NCBI GenBank assembly: GCA_023101725.1
Contig: JALJCO010003469.1
Location: 62,001-126,000 of the forward strand
Direction: 5' to 3'
Length of the DNA stretch: 64,000 nt
Source of the DNA: Atherinomorus stipes
Taxonomy: Eukaryota; Chordata; Actinopteri; Atheriniformes; Atherinidae
Shown here: piece by piece, positions 24,020 to 36,569 of the stretch
How positions within the stretch are numbered: position 1 is the first letter of the stretch
How the letters are laid out: each line of letters opens with the position of its first letter
Program-made: the position numbers and the translations under genes
Notes under the pieces: generated by a model
What the model saw: only the letters and a program-made list of their open reading frames with translations
Told to the model about the DNA's origin: nothing
Databases searched by the model: none

Positions 24020-24554
24020 TTAAAGGTACAGTATGTAAAAAATCAAAGGTCAATGGCAGAAAAATTTGACATATAATTCAAAACTGTGTTTCTATTGATG
24101 TGTAATCGCTGCACTAGAACAGCTGTTATATGTTTGTTTTCTTAGAATGAGTCATTTATATCTACTTGCTGGGCGGTGCACATACATGGAGGCTGCCATA
24201 TTTGTTCCACCATTTTTATTTCAGTGTCCCTGAATGGACAAAACGATGTGTGTGAAGTAAGAACCCTCTGGACTGTAAAACTGCTGTACCAGCTTTGTTT
24301 AATGGTAATTAGAGCACTGTTTGGGATGAGTAATCCTTTAAAAAGACATAAAAATAGTTACTCAAAGTAGTTATAGCTACACCTGAGACCACTGAATCCA
24401 CTCACAGATGAAAACATCTTTATGAGAGAATTTTGGCCACTAACAGCCACCATACATTCACAACAGTGCTTGGAATATGAAGTCATTTGAAAGAAAACAT
24501 CTTTTCTTTCAAGTACCACTAGATGTCACTAATTCTTACAAACTGTACCTTTAA
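24020..24554 (+). mobile_element. TTAA-bounded (piggyBac-like) element, copy A
   Basis: Begins TTAAAGGTACAGTATGTAA and ends CAAACTGTACCTTTAA. TTAA at both edges is the target signature of piggyBac-type elements. It shares its right-hand TTAA (24551-24554) with the next copy, which is inverted. It is non-coding. Confidence 0.75.
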
Positions 24555-25025
24555 AGGCACAGTTTGTAAGAATTAGTGACATCTAGGTAAAAGTGGTATT
24601 TGAAAGAAAATATGTTTTCTTTCAAATGACTTCATATTTATCCTAAATTAAAATGATGTTTTTATCTTAATGGAAGGGTGGGATGAATAATACTATTTAT
24701 TCATCCCAGAAGGGAAATTCAGTATTGTACCTAAACAGTGCTCTCCAACAAAGCTGGTACAGCAGTTTTAGAGTTCAGAGGGTTCTTACTTCACTCACAT
24801 TGTTTTGTCCATTCAGGGACACCATAGTAAAAATGGTGAAACAAATATGGCAGCTCTTATATGTGTACACCCCACCAAGTAGATATAAGTTACTTATTCT
24901 AAAAAAAAAAACAAACCCATAACAGTTTTTTAGTGCTGTGATTACACATAAATAGAAACACAGTTTTGAAATATCACATTTTTCTTCCATTGACTTTGAT
25001 TTTTTTTTACACACTGTACCTTTAA
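24551..25025 (-). mobile_element. TTAA-bounded (piggyBac-like) element, copy B, inverted
   Basis: Reads as the reverse complement of copy A. It starts TTAAAGGCACAGTTTGTAAG and ends ACACACTGTACCTTTAA. Shared blocks include AAGCTGGTACAGCAGTTTTA (reverse of copy A near 24280) and AGTAGATATAAG. Together with copy A it makes a near-kilobase palindrome. Confidence 0.75.
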
Positions 25026-28000
25026 AACAAATGCCTATATCTCACCTAAATGTTTCTATTTAGGAAATTTTATTTTGGGCGTGATGACATATTTTGACTA
25101 GAAATTAGAAAAATATACTTGGTGAGGTTTGAGTTTTTGCTGTGAAGCCTTTGAGGGGGTTTTTTTCCTTTTGAAACAGGGTCCTAAGAGCAAGGAAACA
25201 GATGAGTCAGATCTGTTTCTTATCAGAAATTCGACAAAGATGTCCACACTGTTGAGCAGTTAATATCTTTACTACTAATCTTTCATACTCGTCAAGGACA
25301 CATTCTTCTTGTAAAACTCCAAGAAGATAGATGAATAGAGAATGTTTTTTATTGATCTTAAAAGAAATTTGTTGCATGACCAAAGCCCTCATGTCCTAAA
25401 TGATCAAATTAAAGGGAAATGTCATGTAACACAATGATAAACAGGCCGAATATCAATCTTCTAGATTTGTGGTGATGGACAATGAAGGCTCTCAAAATAA
25501 TTTCAGTTGTACTTAATGAAGATTTAAACAACAGAGGTTTGATGTTTTTCATTGCATTGTAGAAAACACCCCAGCTTTAGTAAAAATGTGGGTTTTATGG
25601 TAGTTGTGTTTATAGAAAGTAAATCCACCCTTGTGTGGGATTATTGCTTAAAGCACGCACCCAGAGAGAGAATACTTGTGCTGAAAAACTTGGTGACAGT
25701 TTGCTTCTGAGATAAATTGGCCTCAGCAAAAGTGTCTCCTGCTGGTGGCCAGTCCGTGTTATCTGTGCCATGAACATGCAATTTCCCCTTGATTGTGCTC
25801 CCCACGGATAAGTAAACACATTCAGCAGAGCAGTAAACTACAAAAGACAAGCCCAAAAAGACAGCGGTAATAATCTGCCTGAAAAGACAAATCCAAACCA
25901 GGATTTAGAGATGCACAAGATTTTAGACATTCAGTTAAAAAAAACCCTTTATATCAAAGTGATTTCCGAGATGTCTCGCAGAGATGCTCGCGCTATACCT
26001 GTCTATGCCGGGATTTGCCGGGGTGGCATACCCTTCACCACCGTCTCAATTTAGCAACACAAACAGAGCTCTGCAGCTTTTAGATGTCAAGATTAATGTT
26101 GCAGGCTTGCAACATCCTACAAGGAACAGAGCTGAAATGGTTCATCAGGAATGTTTTTATTCTCAGATGAAATGTGAAACATATATTTCAGCATTTGAGG
26201 GGAAATTTTATTTACTGCATTCTGAGAACAGAAGCTGCATTATTTACTTTGTAAATGGTAGCGATGTGTTTACTTTGGACTTCTGAGGACTGTAATAACT
26301 CACTCAGGACTGTTTCTTGTTAGTCTGCAACTCTATCATAAAAAATCTTCACATCACACTGAGTTTTACTGGTTAAACCGCCTTGTCTTGTCATAGCCAG
26401 AGTCTGAAATTAACTTTTTCAGCTCGTTGCCAAGGGGCTGTGAACTGAAAGAGAAATTACCTGCCAAGAATACCGTCTCTTATCAGCCCAAATAATGATT
26501 TATTCTACTTCTCATTGAAATACATCACTCTGCAAGTTATTTATTTTCTCAAAAATGGAATTTTTTTTTTATTACAATCACACATAACTACTCGTATTCC
26601 CATTATTTTTGCCGTAACTGCTGTGTGTCGAACCTGGTCTGCACAGAAATCACGGTGTTATGCTAGAGGTGACATTAATTTAATAACGTGACATTTGTTC
26701 TTAATGCTTCACTGAACAGTTGGCTTTCAGTTGTTTTGATTTACTCAAATATCTGGCTAGTATATTTCACTGTGAGAAATATAAAGCCTGTCCTTCTGCT
26801 GACAGGTTAGAAAGGGTTTTCTTCAAGTGCACACAGAGCAGTCCATTAAAGATTTTTGAGGCAGATACAAAAGGGCAAACGAAGCCCAGGAACAGGCAGG
26901 AACACAAAGTAACTAAAGCACCACTGTTTGGACTGCTGGGTGCACCACCAAGTCAGCTGAAAAATGATTATTTAGAAACTGCATTTTACTTGAATTTTAT
27001 ATTATTTTAACAAAAGAAAGTGACATAAAGCTAAAAATGACTTGTGACCGGTCACACTTTGATATGAGCAGCAGCACAGTGACTCCTGTCGCTTGCTTTC
27101 TTCTTGTAGACCAGAGCGAAGACTTCCCATAAAAACACCTTGGCGTGAGTCCTGGTCCGCTTTGAGGTCAGAATGACACTTGGAAAACTGAACGGGCAGA
27201 GCATGAAGTTGCGTGGACTGTCAGGTTCCCCTTACAATGCATTGTTTCAGCGACTTGTCGCCCTGCATCACGAGCACCACTTTGACCTGCAAGAGAAGAT
27301 CAAAACACGTCATTCTGATGACCGACAGGAAGGCTTTGCTGTGAGGTTTTATTCATCTTCTCTGTTGTTCACCGTATCGCTCGCAAAAGCAGTAGTTGGT
27401 CGTAGGCGTTACAAATGGTAGATGCATCTGTCAGGAATAACAAGGAGCATGCAAGGGCTGAAATCTTTACATGAAAACTGCAGTCGTGTCTTGTTTCCCT
27501 CAAATGTTTCAGATTCAGTTTATGTGTATGTGTGTTGTTAGGACCAACTTGTGCATTTTGTTTCAGTTTATGTGATGAAAAATGCCAAATTCAGATGTTT
27601 AGAAATATTGACTTCCTGTTCAGCCATTTTTCTCGTTAGCTTCCTGCTCAGGAATCATCACACACAGAGATGATTTTATCTTTGTTGTTTCTTTCAGAAA
27701 GCAACTTTGCTCTCATATTTGATTATTAAGTCAAGATTTTAGAACAAATAACTCATATCTGTCAGTTTTAACATTAAAGCTAAAAGAAAACAAGAATGCT
27801 ATTTTTTTAAAAAAGGCAAGGATTGATCAAAGGCAATGTTACGGAAGTGAAATTAGTCAGCAGTTGTGCAAACTGCACAACAAAGCTAGAGCAGATCAGC
27901 CAGATGGTCCATTAAAGCTCAGTCTTATGTGAAAATGTGTAAAAGACACGTTTTCGGTTCAGGAGGGTTGCTTTTGTTTGTATGTTTTTTTCACATCCTA

Positions 28001-28079
28001 AATCTAACAGTATAACAATGAAGACAGAGAAACTGTAAGAGGGTAAAGTTTTGTGCTTGTTTTGTATAATGAAGCATCC
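25026..28079. other. Intronic sequence, no gene recognised
   Basis: Mixed unique sequence. The open frame at 25984-26286 (plus, 100 codons) begins with a hydrophobic stretch but has no family I recognise and no splice evidence. I treat it as chance. Confidence 0.45.
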
Positions 28080-28666
28080 AGAAAAAAAAATCAGCTGTCA
28101 GTAAAATGAGTTGAAATTGACAAAAGTAATAATAAATAAAAATTCAGAAAATCGTGACATTGATTTTTAATTGTGGTTCGAAAGAAATATTAAAAATCAA
28201 ACACAAAAAATAAAACTAGTAAACAAGCGTGATGGGGCACAGAAATTAATTTTTGTCGAGGAACACTTTGAGGCAATCACTGCAATCAAGTGTTTTCTGT
28301 AATGTTCAAAAAGACTTCTCCAGGGCTCATGAGGAAGGTGTTTTATTGTTCATTCATTTTCTTTACCGCTTATCCAGTTCAGGGTCACGGGGGTTGCAGG
28401 AGCCAATCCCAGCTACTATGAAGCGAGAGGCAAGTGTTTTATGGCAGGTGTTTTTTTTGTGTGTGTGTCTCGGACAGTTTTGTTTGTTTGTTTTTTGAAA
28501 AATATTATTTCCAACCAAAATCCAAAATTACTATCTTATTTCATTAAATTACAGTTTTGTAAATTTTACTAATTGTTAGTTTCTTTCGTGTTGCATTTTT
28601 TGAATTACTGTTGTGAATTTAGCCTTTTCTTTAATTGGAGTGTATGAATAATTTTGAGGATGAGTG
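28080..28666. mobile_element. Tc1-type relic, copy 2, interrupted
   Basis: 28080-28330 is the reverse complement of 20150-20370. After a short inserted fragment the sequence runs to the end repeat GTATGAATAATTTTGAGGAT at 28643-28662. The opposite end is degraded. The right end runs straight into a (TA)n array. Confidence 0.65.
28347..28433. mobile_element. Short retrotransposon-like fragment with 9-bp target duplication
   Basis: An 87-bp insert containing CCGCTTATCCAGTTCAGGGT, a phrase common at 3' ends of fish interspersed repeats. It is flanked on both sides by GTGTTTTAT (28338-28346 and 28434-28442). It interrupts the Tc1-type relic. Confidence 0.65.
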
Positions 28667-28668
28667 TG

Positions 28669-28705
<37 letters not shown>

Positions 28706-28707
28706 TA

Positions 28708-28738
<31 letters not shown>
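28667..28738. repeat. (TA)n microsatellite
   Basis: About 70 bases of alternating TA with a few A-rich breaks. It sits between the Tc1-type right end and the palindromic MITE copy 2. Confidence 0.9.
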
Positions 28739-28962
28739 GGGTTCCTATACTCAAACATGTTAAGCGAGTTTAATAAAGTGAATAAACATTTGTCATTAAA
28801 TGTTTATTCTGTGGAACCATGGTATAAGCGGATTAAACAACTCAGATCGGTGTATTATACAGTTTTAATGCACGTTGTGGAGGAACACCACGACGCTGGT
28901 GTCCTAGACTCTGTGTTATGCATTAAAACTGTATAATGCTAGGCTTCTCGTTGTTTAATCGT

Positions 28963-28965
<3 letters not shown>
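28739..28965 (+). mobile_element. Palindromic MITE, copy 2
   Basis: Matches 16104-16352 in order and orientation, sharing GAGTTTAATAAAGTGAATAA, GCGGATTAAACAAC, GCATTAAAACTGTATAATGC and GTTGTTTAATC. It is flanked on both sides by TA arrays, so it may have inserted into a TA microsatellite. Confidence 0.75.
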
Positions 28966-29025
<60 letters not shown>

Positions 29026-29068
29026 GCATACACACACACACACACACACATACATACATACATACATG

Positions 29069-29113
<45 letters not shown>
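28966..29113. repeat. Compound microsatellite (TA)n-(CA)n-(TACA)n-(TA)n
   Basis: Long TA run, then CA repeats at about 29031-29050, TACA repeats to about 29080, and TA again to 29113. Translated frames over it are only low-complexity Tyr-Ile strings. Confidence 0.95.
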
Positions 29114-32100
29114 TGTATATGACTGGTTTCAAAATCAATAAACTCATCAGCAGTGTCCCGTGTCTCCTTCACCACGGCTGGGTAAAGTGAAGAGAGTTAA
29201 CCCAGGAGTGTCACCTCAACTCCCCCTGCTTATGTCTGAGTTTTCACTGATAGTGGAGGCAACAGACCAGAACAGCAGTTTCTAAACCATCATAGAAATG
29301 TTACTTTGGAACTGGGAGATGAGAAAAAAATGGTGTTGTTGCTGAACATTCCTATGGGCGCGGTGTTTACTTCATGTAGCTTAGCAGCCGCCGTATGAAC
29401 GCAGCCAGCCCAGGTTCAATCAGACGTCTCCCTCACCCACTTTCTCATCCACCTACTGTACAATAAAACACACTAGAGCCCACACAATGATAAAAATAGA
29501 ACAAACAATAAAACACTGATGTATGGAACACACACATTGTAAGTAAAAGATCTCGCATGTTTTACCTTTCCCTTTGTGGATGGAGTATTTTTCTTTTCAT
29601 TATTGATCACCAGCCATGGTGCAGTTGGGCAAACAGGAGGTTTGGTCACATCATCATAATTCACCCAACAATAAAATAAAATGAGATCACAAATATCTAT
29701 ATAACATGCAATTCAACTTTATTTGTATAGCGTCCATTCATGACAGTGTCATCGGGCGGAGAAAGGCCAGTTATAATCCGGGCTATTATGATCCTATTAT
29801 GCTGCACTTTGCAGTCATAAATTTCCACGTCAACGCTTAGATGTAACTTTATTATCTTATTCCCACATATTAGGGGCGACAACTTGGTAACATGTGGCCA
29901 CGATTTGATATATTTTCGATTTAGTCACCAGATGGGCTCTAGTTTTCCAGTCTGAGCTGGCACATGGTAAACTTGTGTAACTCACTAGCATATTTATAGT
30001 ATAACCGGGACTGCTGCTAGCCATTAGGGTGATCTAAGCGCAGCACCACAGAGCAGTTGGTAGGACATCTACTTCTGCTGGGGTGTTAAACGGGGACATA
30101 TTTTCTCCAAGTGCTGCAGAGCAATGCAAAAGCCTGTCTCTTGCCAAGAACTGTGCTGCTAAAAAAGGCTTTCTAACCATTTTTGTTTTGTTAAATCAGA
30201 CATCAGGATGATGATGAAGTTTCTCTTCATCTATATGATCAGCACTGGGAAGGATGTTGTTAGCAGGAACCATTTTTACTGTCATGATGGGAAAGGGAAG
30301 GGAGGGGGCATGATCATTTGATGGAAAAGTGGTTAGAGGCAGCATCACCCTTTCCTGACCCCAGACATGTAATTTCTTTTTAGATTCGCAGACACAGAAA
30401 AATCTTATCAAACAGAACTGAAACCAAAAGGGCTCCACTTGCTTAACACGGCCATGCAGAGGAAAAACACAAGTTTAAATGTTAAAGCTCTGTATAGGCT
30501 GAATAATGGAAAGCTACCGAGACCCATTATTTTGCTTTGATGTAACTTGGAGACTGTATGTGAAGGAAAGCTGGGGGGAAAAGGTAAGAAAAGACATTTA
30601 AATGTTTAAATGACTGTGTTATTTTCACTTTTTCTGGGCCCTGATGATGGCTATAATCATTTCTTTCAGTTTAAAAAGCATAATTATCTTTTTTTTATGT
30701 TTGGCAGGTAGGAACTGCTCCATTAGAATTTTTTTCTTTAAACAGTGCATGCAAGTATATTTCAAGCAATTTCAAAACTGGTCATTCCTCTTATGAAATA
30801 TTGACAAGCATGCGTGGGAGCTGGTTTTCCAACAGTGTGCCCATGCAGCAAAGTTAACACCGTTTGATGGTCCACCTCTCACACATCTATATCTATGATT
30901 TACTCCCCGTATTTTATCTAATATTTTCATCCAGCTATTCATCGATCTTGGCCTGGCACCCTAGCCTGGATTTGCCCTCTGTATTCTGTCAACCAGACTA
31001 CAACAGGTTCGGCAGCCTGTCCGCCGCCCACCACTCATCTGAAGCCTTCTGCGGGGCCTTCGGGACGTGGCCTGGTGCCGATGATTCTGAGATGTTGCTG
31101 CAGGTTTAATCCCCTCTCTGTGAGGAATGAGTTACTCCTGCTCTAACTCTTGCTCTTGCAACTTTGATCAAGCCCTAATGTGATTAGGCAGTGGCCCTGA
31201 CGTGACTGGCCCAGGAACTTGTAAAAAAAAAAAAAGCCCAGAGAAAGGGGGGGTGGGAAGCTGGGAGAGCGTCTGATCTGACCAGTAAACCAGGAGAAGA
31301 AAGGAATTATTCCGAAGGTGTCTTGTCTTGCTGCTCTGTCTTGTGGGTAATAAAGGTTTCATGTATTCACTTTACCCCGGCAAAAATTGCGATCTATAAT
31401 GACCTGACATTTCTTCCTCCCTTTTTTTTTTAAACTATCCAAGAGATTCATGATTTGAATGTTAACCAGGGCTTTACTTGACGTGAGGTGCAGTCCACTG
31501 GGAGGAAGCTCCTTTTGAATTCTGCTGGATCTAAGTGCCTTTCAGTCGAGTCTTCATGGTAAATTAATGTAAATCATCCAATGCCTGTATTGCAGGGCAA
31601 AATAATTGTATACAAATCCTGCCACTGCAGTGCAGCTGTGGAAATAACACGCTGTAACGTACTTCAGTTATTAACACAAGGTATAGGCTGTGATATGCCC
31701 CCCCGCACAGTTACGTCTTGTCAAAAATCACAGACTGAGCTTGTTTTCTGAGTCGTGTGCTGGACTGCTCCCATATGCCCCCTGCATTATTTTTTACAGT
31801 CAACTCGATTATAATGTCTGGAGTAAAATGCGGTGCTTTTAACTTAAATGTGTCAAGTCTCAACATATTAACTTCACTCTGATAGACTTTATCAGCCATA
31901 GTGCAGAAAGTCTTGAAGATTAGAGCAGAGGAGAGGATGCTTGATTATTTTTATATTCTGTTCGGTTCTTCACACTGTGCCAGCAGCCGTGTGCAGGTAC
32001 TTAAAATTCCTGTTGGGAGCAGCTGAATATGGCATTACCTGCATTCCATGTGTTCACACAGAGGCTTACTGCCACCTTCACTTCACTGCAACAGGTTCAT

Positions 32101-33154
32101 TGTAGTTTAAAAATGTATTTTTCCTATGTTGGTGACCAAATATTTCTCTAACTTATGATAACTATGATCAAATCTACATTTAAAAAGTTAAGGAACATTC
32201 TTCACATGCACAGCTTTTAAGTATTTCAGTCAGAGACCCCAGCTTGCAGATTCACCTATATTGTGTATTCTTTCCTTGCTTTGGCAGCCCTAAAGGGACA
32301 ACGTCAAAGCAGAGACAGAAAGTGAAAGATGTCCTGTACAATTGGCAGTGAGATGGAAAAAGATGCCGCACCACAAGGGATCTTTTGCTATTAGACTGGA
32401 ATGGGGGAGCTGGTGTGGAATTGAAACAGGCTGATTTACAGAAACAATGGTGCTTTAGATCAAGAAAAGTCTGTGGAGTCGCTCACACTGATGATCTCAG
32501 GCAATGTTTACTTTTGAAGAAACGTTGAAGGGGCACCATAATACACTTAAATCTGGAAGTCAGTCTAGTACATACTTCAAATGCAATATAATATCAAACA
32601 TAAGCAAACATAAGGTCATTTTTGTGTTTATGTCTATTAACTATTTAAGTCTAAGGCTTATATAAACACATTGCAATGAGCCTAAGAATTGAAAAAGAAA
32701 AAAACATGGTCAGCTCATTTTTGGATATGTGAATCCCTCACATCCAAACCCCTGTCCTTGGACAGAGCACACTGCCAGAATAGGAATAAGTAAATCATCC
32801 AATTAAGGGAAAAAGTGTAGAAAAGACAATAGTTGTGATCCGTTGCAACATTTGCAGGCACAATATGGAACTGTTACTTTGAACTAAGGGTCAACAATGA
32901 CCGATAACTATTAAATTATTCCATCTGTATATAACGTTGCACAAAAGAGACTGATGAGCCCAACTTGATTTCCGTTTAGGAATATAATGATTAATTGGAG
33001 CATGGAATGGTTTGGATTAAGTCATGTACAGTAGGAGATTTGGATTTCTACATTTTTGTGAATAACAACCTATGAAAACATTTATATTTTATTCTGCACC
33101 GCTCTAGACATTCTGTGGATGTATTATTTTTTTTTTTTTAAGAAATTTGATGAA
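29114..33154. other. Intronic sequence, no gene recognised
   Basis: Mostly unique-looking. A weak LINE-tail-like piece (CAATTCAACTTTATTTGTAT) lies near 29709. A C-run (31696-31703) and A-run (31219-31231) are present. No coding match was seen. Confidence 0.45.
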
Positions 33155-33236
33155 TGAATGAAATTGAATGAAATTTATTTATAAAGCACTTTTCATACAA
33201 ATGTAGCACAAAGTGCTTTACATATTAAAAACAACA
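33155..33236 (-). repeat. LINE-type 3' tail repeat, minus orientation
   Basis: Contains GAAATTTATTTATAAAGCAC and CACAAAGTGCTTTACA, the reverse complement of the tail type seen at 4229-4308. Confidence 0.55.
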
Positions 33237-33275
33237 TTTCAGTAAAAAGACAAAATGACGAACAATTACACAGGT

Positions 33276-33306
33276 CCCCCCCCCCACACACACACACACA
33301 CACACA
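33276..33306. repeat. (C)n(CA)n microsatellite
   Basis: Ten C followed by about ten CA units. A C-rich, unusually GC-rich block continues to about 33490. Confidence 0.9.
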
Positions 33307-33915
33307 CTCCTGGCTTGGCACTGCTGTGAGGAAACGATATCTTGGGGATCCATCCACACTGAGAGCCACCATGGTCTCCGAGGCCACCACCAGGGGGACC
33401 CCCCAGGTCCCGGCCACCAGGGGCCCCCACACCACAACCATACAATTGCAGAGCAGGACCCCCTAGCCACCCCAACCGAGAGAGCCCCCACAATGGAGAA
33501 AACCCCTTTTTTGATGAAAAAGTTGTAGCTATCACCTTTAACTAATTAACTTCAAAGTGACAAAAACAGAAAAGTACAAAAACACTGTTGAATCCCTTTC
33601 AGAGCACTGGTTTCATTTAGTTTGTTAGTGGAGGAGTTTACAACTGCCTGCCCTACTCTGATTCTGAGGATCATTATATTTCACATTATAAAACTTTATT
33701 TACCTATATATGGAAAATTGAATTAAAATTAAGTAAATTAAAATGAATTGTTTTTATTTCATTTTGCTGATTTTGGAAAAACACTTAGTTTAATAGTGTT
33801 TTGGAATTTAAAACATAAGTTGGACTGGGTCCGGGCTGATGTCTCTCGCAGCCTGGATCCAAACCAAACTTTTTTTTTTTTTTTTTGATAGCACAAAAAT
33901 ACATACAGAAAAACT

Positions 33916-34828
33916 ACCTGTCCTCCAAAGTCACAGGTACTATAGGGTCGTTTTTGCATGCACCAAAATACGACCCATATTTACGTTTTTTACTCAAAAG
34001 AGTCCAAAAGAGTCCAAAAGTGACTCCTGGTGGTGGTTACGTCACTCGGCAGTGACGTAACCACCCTGGTGTGACCAAAAGAAAAATGGTGGATGTACCT
34101 TCAATCTTCTGTAGAAATTTATATTTTTTAAGACAGATTGCAGTTTCAGCTTTGTTCTGATAACTTTTCTAGGGTCAAATATACACTTTGTTTTTATAAC
34201 ATCCATTCGTTTCATGTAAACGATCCATAGTTCTTTTTCGTGTTGACATACATTCTTCCAGGTTTTGTGATTGTTGCTACGGTGGTTGCTAAGGACGATA
34301 TTAACGAGCCGGAAGAAAGGGATTAACAGGACACATGCGGTGTTGCAATGGCTGGGAGTAACTTTTTTCATGTCATATACGTGAGCATTTGTCAGTGAAC
34401 ATAAATAAACAGAATTCAAATAGGCGACATAATAAACAGTCTATAGTGTCGGATCGTAATCAGGTGTTTCTTCAGGCTTTGATGGCTTTTATATCACAGG
34501 ATGAGAGGAGAGGGAAAGGGGGCAGAGAGTGGGGGGGGGAGGAGTCCCAGGATGGGAATCGTACCAAGACCGGCTGCATGGAAAAACTGCAGCCTCTGAA
34601 TATTGGAGCAGCTTCCCAACTAGTTGAGCTAAACACTGCCTCAAGTGTTTCAACCAGTTGTTAATTATCTTTCTTCAGTCGACTTCCTTCTCTTCAGTTG
34701 GACTTGCCATCATTTCTCCTCCTGCCGCCGCCAGGGGTGCCAGGGAGCGTGTGAAATACGCTCAGAAAGAGTGTAATTTCAGGTGTGCAAAAACGACCCT
34801 ATAGTTCGTATGGCTTTGGAGGACAGGT
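33916..34828. mobile_element. Element with ~48-bp terminal inverted repeats
   Basis: Left ACCTGTCCTCCAAAG and ACTATAGGGTCGTTTTTGCA match, in reverse complement, TGCAAAAACGACCCTATAGT and CTTTGGAGGACAGGT at the right. Weaker pairing extends outward to about 33885 and 34845. The interior holds a perfect hairpin near 34050. No transposase was recognised. Confidence 0.7.
34032..34065. repeat. Perfect 15-bp hairpin, loop CGGC
   Basis: GGTGGTTACGTCACT and AGTGACGTAACCACC are exact reverse complements around a CGGC loop. Each arm carries a TGACGTAA site, a variant of the CREB/ATF motif. Function is unknown. Confidence 0.9.
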
Positions 34829-34930
34829 TGCATTAAAGGTGCTAGTTTATTTTTAACATCACCAAGTGTCAAACTTGCATTTTGCAGTCAGCTGAATACC
34901 CCCAAACCTCAGCCTCCACCTCTAATCTCT

Positions 34931-35437
34931 TTAAAGGATAACTTTCTTTATTTCTTTCAACCTGGACCTTATTTGTAGGAGCTTATACGTGCATTTACTC
35001 ACGGGTAAAATTTCTGTATCACTTTGACTCCTTCTGAAGATATGACGTTGAGGCGTACATCTATATAATGGGAGAAATGGGGCAGCCTCTCTTTAAGGCA
35101 TTATCTGCAGCAAAGCTCCTTCATTTCACCAATGCTTTAAGTAGAATGAACGAACGACGAGTATAATTGTCCTGTGACTTCAGAGTTTCGCGGATTGCAG
35201 TTTGTTGGTGTAGATAGCAAGCTGCTCAGCTGTACTGCTGCGGCGCCCATTGGGGGCGACCAGCAGCCTGTATGAGTGTAGAGAAAACCCACAATAACTA
35301 ACGGGGAGTTAAATCTGAACTCACAGGACATTAGTACTCATTCTTTCGTTCATTCTACTTAAAGTGTTGGTGAAAAGAAGGAATTTTGCTGCAGACAATG
35401 CCTTATAGAGAGGCTGCCCCATCCCATTATATGGATT
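34931..35437 (+). mobile_element. TTAA foldback element, copy 1 (right end lost)
   Basis: Starts TTAAAGGATAACTTTCTT and follows the copy at 48462-49114 through AACCTGGACCTTATTT, TGCTTTAAGTAGAATGAACG and TTCGTTCATTCTACTTAAAG. It stops after GGCTGCCCCAT near 35430, lacking the right terminal arm. Confidence 0.75.
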
Positions 35438-36351
35438 AACAGACTAACACTGATCCTGAATGGAAGAAACATGGCTCCAGTTCTATTCTGCTACACAGTG
35501 ATTCCTAATATCAGATGACTCGATACCAATCAAGAAATGATTATAGATATTACAGTATAGCGTACTGCATTTCTACCCCTTAAACTCCAGATGTTACACT
35601 ATGTCATGAGCCTTAACAGCAAAACAAACAATAAATCATTGTTAGTCACGTTTTCAATTAAGATTGTAATAAACGTACAAATAAAGCAAACAAGATATTT
35701 TATGTGTGGTAAGAGGCATTGATGCTTAATACGGAGAAAACCTTGTATAACTGTGAAACTATAATGGAGCTCTTACAATCCAGGACATTCGTAGTCCAAA
35801 TGCCCTGACTGCCTCGCTGTACCAGTCTCTCTGCCTTCAGCAGCATCATTAGAGGCCGGGTGGAGCCAGACAGGAACATAAACTAATAGGGATGTCTGTT
35901 TTGTGGCCCTGATAGATCAAGCAATAAATATATCATTTGAACAATTTACTTGCCTCGCCCAGTTTAAGATTGTTTTCTGTGCTTGGTAAATATAGGATCA
36001 TGGATTGAGTCAATCAGAATGAGTTCTCATGGTAAGTACTGGCGGTGCTGGTGTTGTGCGCTTTCCAGATTTAACTTGTCGGTTGTTTTTAGATTAAACG
36101 CAGTGCTGAGTGGAATAAGTGGAAATGAGTGGGAACATCTTCAGTGCTAAAGCAAAAGGAGCTCATTCAAATCCTGTTGACATTTACAACTAAATGAAAA
36201 TCCATTTGAACTGCAAAAACTCAAATCTTAGCAAGTATATTTTTCTAATTTCTAGTCAAAATATCTCATCACATATATATGGTGATATATATTGAGAGAT
36301 ATATAATATAAGAGTTGACCTGTATGTCAACTGATGTCACATTAGCAGGAC
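35438..36351. other. Intronic sequence, no gene recognised
   Basis: AT-rich, with no recognisable repeats other than short TA stretches around 36268-36310. Confidence 0.4.
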
Positions 36352-36530
36352 TGCGCGGGAAATTCGGCCACCGAATTGCAGCGTATTATGCCGCACACAG
36401 CCTGTTCAAGACAATGGAGAGAGAAGTTGGTCGGCTTATTCTTTTTGGTTTTTAACGCTTCCTCACCCATTAGTATTAAAAAACTGGACATGCATGCGTA
36501 TTCTTTCACAATTCTTGCCCCCAGTTCATT
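36352..36530 (+). repeat. Dispersed repeat B, copy 2
   Basis: Matches 14808-15000: GGGAAATTCGGCCACCGAAT, CACACAGCCTGTTCAAG, AAAACTGGACATG and TTCTTTCACAATTC in the same order. Confidence 0.75.
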
Positions 36531-36569
36531 AAACAGGTATTTTGGTCCACTTATGAGCAAAATGCTCTA

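Noticed and set aside
28664..29190. Tyr-Ile-rich open frames on both strands
   Set aside because: They are translations of TA and CA microsatellites.
33193..33535. Three overlapping Gly/Val/Cys-rich minus-strand frames
   Set aside because: All arise from the (C)n(CA)n tract and adjoining C-rich sequence; three frames open at once argues for composition, not coding.
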